Below, piece after piece: positions 26,194-35,246 of a DNA stretch of 64,000 bases. A model generated the notes under the pieces. It was not told the origin of the DNA and made no database searches. It saw nothing but the letters and a program-made list of their open reading frames with translations. Made by a program: the position numbers and the translations under genes. The first letter of the stretch is position 1. Each line of letters opens with the position of its first letter. This DNA comes from Brevibacillus_C sp046036945. GTDB taxonomy: Bacteria; Bacillota; Bacilli; Brevibacillales; Brevibacillaceae. The DNA lies in NCBI RefSeq assembly GCF_046036945.1, contig NZ_JBJQOQ010000001.1, forward strand, positions 248,001-312,000, in the 5' to 3' direction.

Positions 26194-27612
26194 ATGGCCT
26201 TTGAAAGCTTAGCAAGCCGGTTGCAAAGTGCATTTGACAAACTGCGCGGCAGAGGGAAGATCGACGAGCAGGCGGTCAACGAAGCGATGCGGGAAGTCCG
26301 CCTCGCCTTGCTGGAAGCCGACGTCAACTTCAAGGTAGTAAAAGACTTTGTCGCACGTGTGAAAGAACGGGCGATTGGCCAAGAGGTGCTGAAAAGCTTA
26401 ACCCCGGGGCAGATGGTCATCAAGGTAGTCAACGAAGAGTTGACTGAGTTGATGGGCGGCAACGTCGCCAAGATAGCCGTCGCAGCCAAACCGCCGACCG
26501 TCGTGATGATGGTGGGACTGCAGGGGGCAGGTAAGACGACCACCACCGGCAAGCTGGCCAAGTACCTGCAAAAGCAAAACCGCAAACCGCTGTTAGTGGC
26601 GGGCGACATCTATCGCCCGGCTGCGATCAAGCAGCTGCAGGTGCTGGGCGAACAGGTGAAAGCGCCTGTCTTTACCTTGGGCGACCAGGTTAGCCCGGTC
26701 GAAATCGCCAGACAGGCGATTGAACACGCAAAAGAAAATCATCTCGACTACGTCTTGATTGATACAGCCGGACGCCTGCACATCGATGAAGCGCTGATGG
26801 ATGAGCTGAAACAGGTGCGGGAAGTAGCGAAGCCGGACGAGATTCTCCTCGTCGTCGACGCCATGACCGGACAAGATGCGGTCAATGTGGCGGAGAGCTT
26901 CAACCAGCAGCTGGAATTGACCGGCGTGATCCTGACCAAGCTGGACGGGGATACCCGCGGCGGTGCTGCCCTGTCAGTCAAGGCAGTCACCGGGCAGCCG
27001 ATCAAGTTTGCCGGGATGGGCGAGAAGCTGGATAGCCTCGAACCGTTTCATCCGGACCGGATGGCTTCGCGGATACTCGGCATGGGCGATGTGCTCAGCC
27101 TGATCGAGAAGGCCCAGGAAGCGGTCGACACCGAGAAGGCCAAAGAGATGGAGAAGCAGATGCGTCAAGGGGAGTTTACCTTTGACATGTTCCTTGACTC
27201 CATGCAGCAGATGCGCAAACTGGGTCCGCTGGAGGACATTCTCGGGATGATGCCGGGGATGAACAAGATGAAAGACCTGAAGGTGGATGAAAAGCAGCTC
27301 GGGCGCGTCGAAGCGATCGTCACGTCGATGACCCTGAAGGAGCGGGCCAATCCCGACCTGCTCAACGCCAGCCGCCGCAAGCGGATTGCCGCTGGAAGCG
27401 GTACGAGCGTTCAGGAAGTCAACCGTTTCATCAAGCAGTTTGAAGAAATGAAGAAGATGATGAAACAGTTCAGCGGGATGGCGGACAAGATGCAGAAGAA
27501 GAGCAAGAAAAAAGGGTTCGGCCTGCCGTTCATGGGCAAGTCGGCCGGCAACCTTCCGCTGAAGGAGCGGGGGCCCGGTTTCCCGTTTAACTTCAAACCG
27601 CCGTTTAAATAA
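26194..27612 (+). CDS. ffh: Signal recognition particle GTPase Ffh
   Basis: A 472-residue SRP54 homologue: N domain, G domain with GLQGAGKTTT and DTAGRL and TKLDGD, and a methionine-rich M domain (about 300-440) that binds 4.5S/6S RNA and signal sequences. AGGAGGGG precedes the ATG. The last 30 residues are Lys/Pro/Phe-rich, slightly longer than the B. subtilis protein. Confidence 0.95.
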   Translation: MAFESLASRLQSAFDKLRGRGKIDEQAVNEAMREVRLALLEADVNFKVVKDFVARVKERAIGQEVLKSLTPGQMVIKVVNEELTELMGGNVAKIAVAAKPPTVVMMVGLQGAGKTTTTGKLAKYLQKQNRKPLLVAGDIYRPAAIKQLQVLGEQVKAPVFTLGDQVSPVEIARQAIEHAKENHLDYVLIDTAGRLHIDEALMDELKQVREVAKPDEILLVVDAMTGQDAVNVAESFNQQLELTGVILTKLDGDTRGGAALSVKAVTGQPIKFAGMGEKLDSLEPFHPDRMASRILGMGDVLSLIEKAQEAVDTEKAKEMEKQMRQGEFTFDMFLDSMQQMRKLGPLEDILGMMPGMNKMKDLKVDEKQLGRVEAIVTSMTLKERANPDLLNASRRKRIAAGSGTSVQEVNRFIKQFEEMKKMMKQFSGMADKMQKKSKKKGFGLPFMGKSAGNLPLKERGPGFPFNFKPPFK

Positions 27613-27719
27613 GAATGCTTGAACTCTCTTCGCGAACAGGTGCCTGCCGCACTTCACGCGATAGTTCAGATACAGCTTGTACAACGTGTAAGCGTTGATT
27701 GATATAGGAGGTGAACATC

Positions 27720-27992
27720 ATGGCAGTAAAAATCCGTCTGAAGCGTATGGGTTCGAAAAAAGCTCCGTTCTACCGTGTAGTTGTAGCTGACTCCCGTTCC
27801 CCTCGCGATGGCCGTTTTATTGAAGAAATCGGTTACTACAATCCGATCGCTCAACCGGCTGTTGTCAATATTGACAGCGAAAAGGCTGTGCAATGGATTT
27901 TAAACGGTGCAGCTCCGACTGATACCGTGCGCAATCTGCTGTCCAAAGCAGGCGTCATGGCAAAAGTGCATGAAGCCAAATACGGGAAATAA
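27720..27992 (+). CDS. rpsP: Ribosomal protein bS16
   Basis: A 90-residue basic 30S protein beginning MAVKIRLKRMGSKK. The ATG at 27720 behind AGGAGGTGA is used, not the upstream in-frame GTG at 27711 that is part of the ribosome site. First gene of rpsP-khpA-ylqD-rimM-trmD-rplS. Confidence 0.96.
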   Translation: MAVKIRLKRMGSKKAPFYRVVVADSRSPRDGRFIEEIGYYNPIAQPAVVNIDSEKAVQWILNGAAPTDTVRNLLSKAGVMAKVHEAKYGK

Positions 27993-28015
27993 GGAACTCT
28001 GACGGAGGTCATGAT

Positions 28016-28243
28016 ATGAAAGAGTTGGTCGAAACGATCGCAAAGGCTCTCGTTGATCATCCGGAAGAGATTCGTGTCAACGCAGTGGAAAAGGACCGAT
28101 TGGTTGTCTTTGAATTGTCCGTACACCCCGAGGATATGGGGAAGATTATCGGGAAGCAAGGACGGATCGCCAAAGCCCTGCGAACAGTAGTGAGCGCGGC
28201 TGCCGTGCAAACGGACAAACGCGTCACGGTAGAAATCGTATGA
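28016..28243 (+). CDS. khpA: KH-domain RNA-binding protein KhpA
   Basis: A 75-residue single KH domain with the GxxG loop in IIGKQGRI (about residues 42-49). KhpA pairs with KhpB in Firmicutes to bind many RNAs and affect cell division and elongation. In the conserved place between rpsP and ylqD/rimM. A hairpin with T tract follows directly. Confidence 0.92.
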   Translation: MKELVETIAKALVDHPEEIRVNAVEKDRLVVFELSVHPEDMGKIIGKQGRIAKALRTVVSAAAVQTDKRVTVEIV

Positions 28244-28272
28244 AAAAGGCTGGGGCACACCCAGTCTTTTTT
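28244..28272 (+). terminator. Internal terminator after khpA
   Basis: GGCTGGG pairs with CCCAGTC (one G-T pair) across GCACA, followed by TTTTTT. It lies inside the ribosomal operon and probably lowers read-through into ylqD-rimM-trmD. Confidence 0.7.
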
Positions 28273-28306
28273 GCTATCCATAGCTCCTCTACAAAGGAGG
28301 GATCTG

Positions 28307-28723
28307 ATGCTGACGATTACGACTCCCGTACAGGTAAAGGTGATCCTGACAGAAGCCTCCCGCGCCCTGCTGCTGGCCGAGTATCGCCGGCAGGTCAAGC
28401 AGCTTCAGCAGGAGCTGGAGCAGTGGCAGTTTCAGGGCAAAAAGCTGTTGTCAGAGGCCAAGAAGCAAAGCGACGGGGCCCAGCTGGTAAGAGAACGGGT
28501 GGCCCGCGAAGAGCGCGTTCGCAAGGAAAAATTGGAGCTGCTTCAGTTCCAAATCAAGCAGGTGGAGAATCTGCCGGAGGGAAGCGAGATCTACCACACC
28601 ACGGTAGAGAGCAGCATAGAGATCAAGGTAGGCGAGCGCTGGGATGAAATTATGGAAGGAACGGAAATCATTTTAAAAGATGGCGTTATCCATGAAATCC
28701 GCCGAGGAGTGAAGCCGACGTGA
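28307..28723 (+). CDS. ylqD: YlqD family protein
   Basis: A 138-residue protein, largely one charged coiled-coil helix (about residues 18-90, rich in Glu, Lys and Gln) followed by a small C-terminal beta-rich part. The family is conserved in Bacilli between khpA and rimM; function unknown. ATG 28307 behind AAAGGAGGG. Its stop overlaps the rimM start. Confidence 0.85.
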   Translation: MLTITTPVQVKVILTEASRALLLAEYRRQVKQLQQELEQWQFQGKKLLSEAKKQSDGAQLVRERVAREERVRKEKLELLQFQIKQVENLPEGSEIYHTTVESSIEIKVGERWDEIMEGTEIILKDGVIHEIRRGVKPT

Positions 28724-29238
28724 GTGAGACACGCTATTTTTTGATAGGCAAGCTGGTCAACACCCAGGGACTGCGCGGGGAGGTCCGGGTGATCCCGACG
28801 ACCGACTTTCCCGAGGAGCGCTTTCGGGTCGGCAGCGAAATGTACCTGTTTCATGACTCGCTGCCGCAGCCGTTAAAGCTCGCAGTGGCTTCCCGCCGCA
28901 CCCAAAAAGAGTTTGAGATCATCAGCTTCAAGGGGTACCCCTCCATCAACGATGTGGAGAAGTTCAAAGGCGGCGAGCTGAAGGTGTCGGAGGACCAGTT
29001 GATGGAACTGGAAGAGGACGAATTTTACATTCACCAGCTCGTCGGCTGCGAAGTGGTCACAGACGAGGGGGAGCCGCTTGGAAAACTCGTCGACGTGCTG
29101 CAGCCGGGAGCAAACGACGTCTGGGTGGTGCGCGGAGTGCGGGGAGAAATCCTGCTCCCGTATATTGACGATTGCATCAAAGAAGTGGACGTTGTAAATA
29201 AAAAGATTGTTTGTCATTTAATGGAAGGCTTGCTGTAG
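28720..29238 (+). CDS. rimM: 16S rRNA processing protein RimM
   Basis: A 172-residue two-domain protein (N-terminal RimM beta-barrel starting YFLIGKLVNTQGLRGEV, and C-terminal PRC-barrel) that binds S19 and assists maturation of the 30S head. GTG start overlapping the ylqD stop, with GAGGAG upstream. Confidence 0.94.
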   Translation: MSETRYFLIGKLVNTQGLRGEVRVIPTTDFPEERFRVGSEMYLFHDSLPQPLKLAVASRRTQKEFEIISFKGYPSINDVEKFKGGELKVSEDQLMELEEDEFYIHQLVGCEVVTDEGEPLGKLVDVLQPGANDVWVVRGVRGEILLPYIDDCIKEVDVVNKKIVCHLMEGLL

Positions 29239-29249
29239 GAGGAAAAGGC

Positions 29250-30005
29250 ATGCGCATTGACATCCTGACGCTGTTTCCTGAGATGTTTTCCGGGGTACTT
29301 GGCTCCAGTATCTTGGGCAAAGCAGCGGAAAAGGGCATCGTACAGTTTGGCTTGACCAATTTTCGCGATTTCTCTGAGAGTAAACACGGTACGGTGGACG
29401 ACACTCCTTACGGGGGCGGCGGCGGGATGGTCCTGAAGCCGGAGCCGCTGTTCCGTGCGGTAGAGGCGGTAGCCGGCCAGGCGAAACCTCGCGTCATCCT
29501 GATGTGTCCGCAGGGGAGGCGCTACGACCAGCGGCTGGCCGAGGAGCTGGCAGCCGAGCAGCACCTCGTGTTTATATGCGGTCACTACGAAGGGTATGAC
29601 GAGCGCATCCGCCAGCACCTGGTGACAGACGAGATCTCGATTGGGGATTACGTCCTGACCGGCGGAGAACTGGCTGCGATGGTGGTGATTGACAGTGTTG
29701 TCCGTCTGCAGCCGGGTGCGCTGGGCAATGAACAGTCGGCGGTGACGGATTCGTTCTCCACCGGCCTTTTGGAGCACCCCCACTACACCCGTCCGGCTGA
29801 ATTTCGCGGCTGGCAGGTGCCGGAGGTGCTGCTTTCGGGTCATCACGCCAACATCGAGCGCTGGCGGCTGAGGGAGTCCCTGCGCCGCACAATGGAACGC
29901 CGGCCGGAGCTGCTCGCGCAGACGGAACTGACCAAAGAGATGCAGCAGGTGCTCGCAGAGCTTCAAGCAGAGCGGGAAGAAGAAAGTACCGGGGGACAGG
30001 ATTAG
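29250..30005 (+). CDS. trmD: tRNA (guanine-37-N1)-methyltransferase
   Basis: A 251-residue SPOUT-class knotted methyltransferase, forming m1G37 to prevent frameshifting. Characteristic GGGGGMVLKPEPL near residue 55 and SIGDYVLTGGELA near residue 131, the trefoil-knot SAM site. ATG 29250 behind TAGGAGGA. The C-terminus has a short acidic tail. Confidence 0.95.
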   Translation: MRIDILTLFPEMFSGVLGSSILGKAAEKGIVQFGLTNFRDFSESKHGTVDDTPYGGGGGMVLKPEPLFRAVEAVAGQAKPRVILMCPQGRRYDQRLAEELAAEQHLVFICGHYEGYDERIRQHLVTDEISIGDYVLTGGELAAMVVIDSVVRLQPGALGNEQSAVTDSFSTGLLEHPHYTRPAEFRGWQVPEVLLSGHHANIERWRLRESLRRTMERRPELLAQTELTKEMQQVLAELQAEREEESTGGQD

Positions 30006-30008
30006 CCC

Positions 30009-30037
30009 TTGTAGTCGGTTCCCAAGTGTGTTATTAT
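30009..30037 (+). promoter_or_regulatory. Promoter for rplS
   Basis: TTGTAG (30009-30014), 17-base spacer, TATTAT (30032-30037), right after the trmD stop, giving rplS a separate transcript with a leader of about 110 bases. Confidence 0.6.
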
Positions 30038-30043
30038 ACTTAT

Positions 30044-30152
30044 CGTGGCAATTTTGCCCGCTGACTAAGGCGGTCCGCTACTCGTACGTCGGCCGAAGGT
30101 GCTGATGGTTAAGCAGGCGAGTAAGAACGTCTGATCGGAAGGAGGGAATAAC
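30044..30152 (+). ncRNA. Probable ribosomal protein L19 leader (autoregulatory)
   Basis: About 110 untranslated bases between the promoter and rplS, rich in short complementary segments (for example GGCAATTTTGCC and GGCGGTCC...GTCGGCC). A structured L19 leader at this position is known in Firmicutes, where L19 is thought to bind and repress its own synthesis. The call rests on position and base-pairing potential, not on a covariance-model match. Confidence 0.5.
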
Positions 30153-30500
30153 ATGAATCAAGTGATCCGTGAATTAGAAAAAGATCAATTAAAACAGGAT
30201 CTTCCTGCGTTCCGACCAGGTGATACCGTACGTGTACACGTTAAGGTTATTGAAGGTCAGCGCGAGCGTATCCAGTTGTTTGAAGGCGTGGTCATCCGCC
30301 GTCGCGGCACAGGTATCAGCGAGACTTTCACCGTTCGTAAGATTTCGTACGGTGTGGGTGTAGAGCGTACTTTCCCGCTTCATACGCCGAAAATCGATAA
30401 ACTCGAAGTGGTGCGCAGAGGCCGTGTTCGCCGTGCGAAGCTGTACTACCTGCGTGATCGTGTGGGTAAGGCTGCACGCATCAAGGAAATTCGTCGATAA
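30153..30500 (+). CDS. rplS: Ribosomal protein bL19
   Basis: A 115-residue 50S protein at the subunit interface. RPGDTVRVHVKVIEG near residue 22 and the basic C-terminus with VRRAKLYYLRDR are typical. AAGGAGGG precedes the ATG. Closed by a terminator. Confidence 0.96.
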   Translation: MNQVIRELEKDQLKQDLPAFRPGDTVRVHVKVIEGQRERIQLFEGVVIRRRGTGISETFTVRKISYGVGVERTFPLHTPKIDKLEVVRRGRVRRAKLYYLRDRVGKAARIKEIRR

Positions 30501-30523
30501 GAAGCAAGACAGCCGTTTTGCTT

Positions 30524-30562
30524 TCAAAAAAAGGGGGTCTGGATTCCAGTCCTCCTTTTTTT
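30524..30562 (+). terminator. Terminator of the rplS transcript
   Basis: AAAAAAAGGGGGTCTGG pairs imperfectly with CCAGTCCTCCTTTTTTT around a short ATT loop; the A and T tracts suggest it may work both ways. Confidence 0.8.
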
Positions 30563-30600
30563 CCCATTGATTGATATTGGATGCGCAGGAGGGATTGTAC

Positions 30601-31158
30601 ATGAGTGAAGAAGCTACCTCCAGCCGAGGCAAGAGTGAAGCGTGGGAATGGATTAAGGCACTCGCTATCGCAATCGTGCTGGCTTTATTGATTCGCGGCT
30701 TCTTGTTCGCTCCGTTCATCGTTGAAGGGGAATCAATGGAGTCTACTTTACATAATGAAGAGAAGCTGGTTGTCAACAAGGCAGTGTACTATCTGCACCC
30801 TCCTGAGCGGGGAGATATCATCGTCTTTCACGCCGAGGCCAAACGCGATTACATAAAGCGGGTAATCGGACTTCCTGGCGACACGGTTGAAATGCGCAAT
30901 GATACCCTCTACATCAATGGTCAACCGATCGATGAGCCGTACCTCGCAGAGAATAAGCAAAAAGCCGAAGCGGCTGGTCTGGAATGGACAGCCGACTTTC
31001 AACCGGTAAAGATTCCGGAAGACCACATCTGGGTGATGGGGGATAACCGCCCCAACAGCAAGGACAGCCGGATGATCGGGCCGGTTGAGCTAAAGACAGT
31101 GGTTGGACGAGCCGAGTTTGTCTTCTGGCCGCTGAATCGCATCAGAATGACTCGTTAA
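30601..31158 (+). CDS. lepB: Type I signal peptidase
   Basis: A 185-residue Gram-positive signal peptidase (SipS type). One N-terminal membrane anchor (about residues 18-38), catalytic Ser45 in EGESM and Lys86 in DYIKRVIG, and the MGDNRPNSKDSR box. It cleaves signal peptides of Sec/Tat substrates outside the membrane. ATG 30601 behind CAGGAGGG. Its place between rplS and rbgA is common in Brevibacillus/Paenibacillus-type genomes. Confidence 0.94.
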   Translation: MSEEATSSRGKSEAWEWIKALAIAIVLALLIRGFLFAPFIVEGESMESTLHNEEKLVVNKAVYYLHPPERGDIIVFHAEAKRDYIKRVIGLPGDTVEMRNDTLYINGQPIDEPYLAENKQKAEAAGLEWTADFQPVKIPEDHIWVMGDNRPNSKDSRMIGPVELKTVVGRAEFVFWPLNRIRMTR

Positions 31159-31186
31159 CAAGCAAGAGGAGGCAGGTGGAGTAGCG

Positions 31187-32056
31187 ATGACGATCCAATG
31201 GTTTCCCGGCCACATGGCCAAAGCGCGCCGACAGGTAACGGAGAGGCTGGGACAGATCGATGTCGTAATTGAACTGCTTGACGCCAGGCTGCCGCTGTCA
31301 AGCCGCAATCCGATGATTGATGAGATCGTCGGCGAGAAACCTCGTCTCATTTTATTGAATAAAGCTGATTTAGCCGACGAAGCTGTGACGAAGGAATGGA
31401 TGGAATACTTCCGCCTGCGCGGTATCCGAACCTTGCCCATCGATGCCCTTAGCGGCAAAGGAGTAAACAAGCTGCCTGGCATATGCAGGGAGCTCGCCTC
31501 CGACATGCTGCAGAAGCGGGCCGAGCGGGGGATGCAGGGCCGGGCTGTGCGGATCATGATACTGGGTATTCCCAATGTGGGCAAGTCATCCCTGCTTAAC
31601 CGTCTGGCCAAGCGCTCGGTGGCCCAGACCGGCGATCGTCCGGCTGTCACCAAGGCGCAGCAGTGGGTGAAAATGGGAGATTCTCTTGAGCTTCTCGACA
31701 CCCCGGGAATTCTTTGGCCAAAGTTCGAGGATCAGCAGGTGGGACTTCGGTTGGCCGCAAGCGGGGCCATTAAGGATGAACTGCTTGACTTTACCGATGT
31801 CGCGCTGTTTGCGATTCGTTACATGCTGCAGTACTATCCGGAGCGGCTGCTTGAGCGGTTCAAACTGAAACAGCTGCCTGAAGATCACGTGGGAATGCTG
31901 GCCGAAATAGGAAAAAAACGGGGCTGCCTGATTGGCGGCGGCGAGATTGACTACGATAAAGCAGCAGAGATTTTCTTACGGGAGCTGCGTTCGGGGAAGC
32001 TGGGGAGTATCTCTCTGGAGAGGCCCACGGACTGGCAGGAATCAGAGGAAGCGTAA
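31187..32056 (+). CDS. rbgA: Ribosome biogenesis GTPase A (YlqF)
   Basis: A 289-residue circularly permuted GTPase: G4 (LLNKADLAD, near residue 55) comes before G1 (GIPNVGKSS, near residue 127) and G3 (DTPG). RbgA is needed for late 50S assembly including uL16 incorporation. The N-terminus WFPGHMAKA is the family signature. Good GAGGAGG site. Confidence 0.95.
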   Translation: MTIQWFPGHMAKARRQVTERLGQIDVVIELLDARLPLSSRNPMIDEIVGEKPRLILLNKADLADEAVTKEWMEYFRLRGIRTLPIDALSGKGVNKLPGICRELASDMLQKRAERGMQGRAVRIMILGIPNVGKSSLLNRLAKRSVAQTGDRPAVTKAQQWVKMGDSLELLDTPGILWPKFEDQQVGLRLAASGAIKDELLDFTDVALFAIRYMLQYYPERLLERFKLKQLPEDHVGMLAEIGKKRGCLIGGGEIDYDKAAEIFLRELRSGKLGSISLERPTDWQESEEA

Positions 32057-32077
32057 ATTTTATTTGCAGCTACGCCT

Positions 32078-32112
32078 AACTCCGTCTACCATGATAGGTA
32101 AGCGGAGTTTTT
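32078..32112 (+). terminator. Terminator after rbgA
   Basis: AACTCCG...CTACC pairs with TAGG...CGGAGTT, followed by TTT. It lies between rbgA and rnhB. Confidence 0.65.
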
Positions 32113-32149
32113 CGCTTTCATGCAGTTCGTACATAGGAGAGAACCGTCA

Positions 32150-32932
32150 ATGAAGATTGAGAATATGTCGATAACAGAAATAAGAGAGTATCTTTCTAAG
32201 CAAGAAGAGGTCTCGGCGTCTGTCCTCAAGCAGCTGCTCGCCGACCAGCGCAAAGGCGTCGTGGAGCTCGCCCGGCAGTTGACGCAGCGGCAAGAGCGGC
32301 AGGCCAAGCTGGCTGCGAAGTGGGAAGAGATGTCGCAGTATGAACGGGCCTGCAGGCAGCAAGGGAAGACTATCGTCGTCGGCATCGATGAAGTGGGCCG
32401 GGGGCCGCTTGCAGGGCCGGTTGTGGCCGCCGCGGTGGCGTTGAAGGAGGACTTTTATCTCCCCGGACTGGACGACTCGAAAAAGGTGCCGGAAGCCATG
32501 CGACAGGCTTTTTATGAAGTGATCATGCGGGAAGCGCAGTACGTGGGGATCGGCATCGTATCTGCCGAGAGAATAGATGAGATCAATATATTGGAAGCGA
32601 CACGGGAAGCGATGCGGCACGCTGTCCTTGAGGCGGGTACAAGACCGGATATCTGCCTGATCGACGCGGTGCAGATACCGGACTTCCCGTTTGAACAACG
32701 GCCGATCATCGGCGGAGATGGAAAGAGCGTGTCGATTGCCGCCGCTTCCATCGTGGCCAAGGTAACGCGGGACAGGCTGATGGCGGAGTATTCGCTGCTC
32801 TATCCGGAATACGGCTTCGAGAAGAATGCCGGGTACGGCACGGAAGAGCATTTGCGGGCTCTGCACCTGGTCGGACCTTCCCCGATACATCGGCGTACAT
32901 TTGGCGCTGTCAAGGAACTGGCTGCCCGGTAG
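32150..32932 (+). CDS. rnhB: Ribonuclease HII
   Basis: A 260-residue enzyme that removes RNA, including single ribonucleotides, from DNA. It has an N-terminal helical extension (about residues 1-70) as in Bacillus RNase HII, then the catalytic GIDEVGRGPLAGPV (Asp and Glu ligands) and later acidic ligands around LIDAV. ATG at 32150 behind AGGAGAG; an upstream in-frame start at 32120 lacks a site. Confidence 0.94.
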   Translation: MKIENMSITEIREYLSKQEEVSASVLKQLLADQRKGVVELARQLTQRQERQAKLAAKWEEMSQYERACRQQGKTIVVGIDEVGRGPLAGPVVAAAVALKEDFYLPGLDDSKKVPEAMRQAFYEVIMREAQYVGIGIVSAERIDEINILEATREAMRHAVLEAGTRPDICLIDAVQIPDFPFEQRPIIGGDGKSVSIAAASIVAKVTRDRLMAEYSLLYPEYGFEKNAGYGTEEHLRALHLVGPSPIHRRTFGAVKELAAR

Positions 32933-32955
32933 GCATGCCAAAGGAGGGTTGCACC

Positions 32956-34962
32956 ATGTTTCAGGCTGCACAACTGATCACTTCCGTATTGAATCGGGCG
33001 GCAACACCCGGGCAAAAACAACTGGAATTAACACCTGGGCAGGTAGTCGCGGGGCGCGTCGTCAGGCTGCTGCCTGACAGTCAAGCACTGGTTCAAGTCG
33101 GCGGCACACAGGTATTGGCGAAGCTGGAAACACCGCTGGAGGCAGGACGGACCGCCTGGCTGCAGGTACAGCCATCCGGCAACCCCGTGACGCTCAAAGT
33201 CCTGCACACCACAGATGAGTCCGGACAGCAGCCGTCGGCAGAGGCGCTGCTGCGCACGCTGGGGATTGCCGACACGGCTCAGAGCAGAACGCTGGTGGCG
33301 GCATTGATCCAGCAGCAGCTTCCGGTGTCAAGGGAGTCGATCAACGCTTTTCTCGCTGCTGCCCAGCGCCTCGGCGGCCTGGACGATGGACTTGTCGATG
33401 CCTTTTTACTGGCGGTCAGGCGCAATCTGCCTGTGACCGAAAATGTGCTGGCCGGACTTCGGGCGTTTTTTTCCGGGGATTCGCTGGCGGAGTCCATCGG
33501 CACCTTCGGCAGGCAGGCTGAGCTGTTTTTGCAAACGCATGGCAGCAGCGCCACAGGAGAAAACCGGTTGGCAGCGGCAAACGGACTGCCGCAGCTGATC
33601 GCCGCCTTGCGGGGAAAATTGGCTGAACTGCCGGTCGATTTGTCGCAGCTGGGCTCACGGGCAGGCCAGGCAGCGAAAGAATCGCCGCCCTCTCCGTCTG
33701 CCTTGCTGCCAGCGTCACAGTCTAAAGTGCCCGCTGCACCCGGAATCGCTGTGTCCGAGCCTCTGAATGGGCTGCAAGGAGCGACGGGTAAGGCGGCAGG
33801 GATAGAGCGTCCTGTTTCAACGGCACAGGCGGGGCAGCCAGTACAGGCAGGACAGCCGGTGCAGCCGGGACGGGCCGGTACGGAAAGCTCTCCGCTTGCC
33901 GGTCGTTTTGCTGCAGGCGGGCTTGTCCCAGATCAGGAGGCATTTGGCTCCATATCTTCTCGCGACGCGGCGTCTGAGACAGAGACCCGGTTTGCAGCCA
34001 AGCCGGAGATGAGGCCGGGTGCCGGTTCACAGACGATGGTGAGCGGACAAGGGGTGGGCTCCTCGGCTACCGCCAGCGGGTCGGCCAGCGTTCTACCCGC
34101 TTCTGCGGGCCTGTCTGGCAGCAGCAACGCCTGGGCTCGGACATCGGACTCTAGCACACCGGACACCGTCCGCACCCAGGTGGAAAATCCCACTCCGCAG
34201 ACGGCATCGCTCCGCCCGACTGGCCAGTCTGATCGGGCCCCCGTGCAGCATTCGAATCAGGACCTCGCTTCGGATGTGGTTCACCTAGGTTCAGGCCCAG
34301 CAGCACAGGCAAAGGGAGAGCAGCTCAGGGAGCTGTTCCACAGCTTGGGTCTGCGGCACGAAAGGGAGGTTGCGCAGAGCCAGATCCCGCCTGGAGGACG
34401 CTTTGCCGCGGACAGCCGCCTGGAGACGGTCAAAGGCATGCTGCTGCAGGTGCTTCAGCAGCATGGGGAGGCATTGCCCGCCGGCCTGCGCCAGTCAGCG
34501 GAAAGCCTGCTGCAGCAGATTACCGGACAGCAGTTGATGCTGCTGCAGCCTGGCAGCCAGTCGATCTCCCAGGTGGTCATGCAGATACCGCTGCGAACTG
34601 AGCAAGGCGAGCAGACGGCCTTCGTACAGATCGAGTCTCGCAAACAGGGCGGCGGACAGCTCGACCCGGAAAACTGCCGTCTGTTCTTCAATCTCGATTT
34701 GCACACATTGGGCGTGACGATGATCGACGTCAACATCGTCAACCGGATCGTCAATGTCAGCATTTTTAATGACCAGCCATGGCTGGATCCGCTCGTCTAC
34801 GGCGCAAAACAAACATTTGCCAGGCAGTTGGGCGAGGTCGGCTACCAATTGTCCGGCTTGCGTGTCCAGCCGATCCCGGCGGCGGCAGGAGATGAACCGG
34901 TGAGCGCGGAAGTCAAGGCGGGCCTGCTCGCCAGCTATAAAGGGGTGGATTTGCGCATATGA
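32956..34962 (+). CDS. ylqG: YlqG-like protein with FliK-type C-terminal domain
   Basis: A 668-residue protein of unknown role in the place of B. subtilis ylqG, before ylqH. The N-terminal 100 residues are beta-rich (GQVVAGRVVRLLPDSQ). The middle (about 230-470) is a low-complexity Ala/Gly/Ser/Pro/Gln linker with GQPVQAGQPVQPG repeats near residue 300. The C-terminal 150 residues (LMLLQPGSQSISQVVMQIPL; FVQIESRKQG) resemble flagellar hook-length control (FliK) C-terminal domains. ATG 32956 behind AAGGAGGG. It overlaps ylqH by four bases. A FliK/FlhB-like pairing is inferred; no flagellar genes lie nearby. Confidence 0.72.
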   Translation: MFQAAQLITSVLNRAATPGQKQLELTPGQVVAGRVVRLLPDSQALVQVGGTQVLAKLETPLEAGRTAWLQVQPSGNPVTLKVLHTTDESGQQPSAEALLRTLGIADTAQSRTLVAALIQQQLPVSRESINAFLAAAQRLGGLDDGLVDAFLLAVRRNLPVTENVLAGLRAFFSGDSLAESIGTFGRQAELFLQTHGSSATGENRLAAANGLPQLIAALRGKLAELPVDLSQLGSRAGQAAKESPPSPSALLPASQSKVPAAPGIAVSEPLNGLQGATGKAAGIERPVSTAQAGQPVQAGQPVQPGRAGTESSPLAGRFAAGGLVPDQEAFGSISSRDAASETETRFAAKPEMRPGAGSQTMVSGQGVGSSATASGSASVLPASAGLSGSSNAWARTSDSSTPDTVRTQVENPTPQTASLRPTGQSDRAPVQHSNQDLASDVVHLGSGPAAQAKGEQLRELFHSLGLRHEREVAQSQIPPGGRFAADSRLETVKGMLLQVLQQHGEALPAGLRQSAESLLQQITGQQLMLLQPGSQSISQVVMQIPLRTEQGEQTAFVQIESRKQGGGQLDPENCRLFFNLDLHTLGVTMIDVNIVNRIVNVSIFNDQPWLDPLVYGAKQTFARQLGEVGYQLSGLRVQPIPAAAGDEPVSAEVKAGLLASYKGVDLRI

Positions 34963-35246
34963 GCCGTCCACCGCAACCAGGACAGTTCGGCAAAAAAGCC
35001 GTGGCCCTTCGCTACCGGGCAGAGATGGCGGAGGCGCCCAAAGTTGTCGCCAAAGGCAAAGGATTTGTGGCGGAGAACATCCTGCAGCGGGCCAAGGAGC
35101 ACCGGATACCGATTCAGGAAGACCCTTCGCTCGTCGAGATGTTGAGCAAGCTTGACGTGAATCAGCAAATCCCGCCGGAACTGTATCAAGTCGTAGCGGA
35201 AATCCTCGCTTTTGTATACCGCATGGACAAGGCGGGCGGGAAGTGA
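34959..35246 (+). CDS. ylqH: FlhB C-terminal-like protein (YlqH family)
   Basis: A 95-residue soluble protein related to the cytoplasmic domain of the flagellar export switch FlhB: ALRYRAEMAEAPKVVAKGKGFVAENI, then KEHRIPIQEDPSLVEML. The autocleavage motif NPTH and the membrane part are absent, as usual for YlqH. ATGA overlap with ylqG and GTGA overlap with yraN show one operon. Function unknown. Confidence 0.82.
   Translation: MSRPPQPGQFGKKAVALRYRAEMAEAPKVVAKGKGFVAENILQRAKEHRIPIQEDPSLVEMLSKLDVNQQIPPELYQVVAEILAFVYRMDKAGGK

Noticed and set aside
33825..33880. Short tandem repeats (CAGGCGGGGCAGCC-like units)
   Set aside because: In-frame GQPVQ repeats inside the low-complexity linker of ylqG, not a CRISPR or mobile element.
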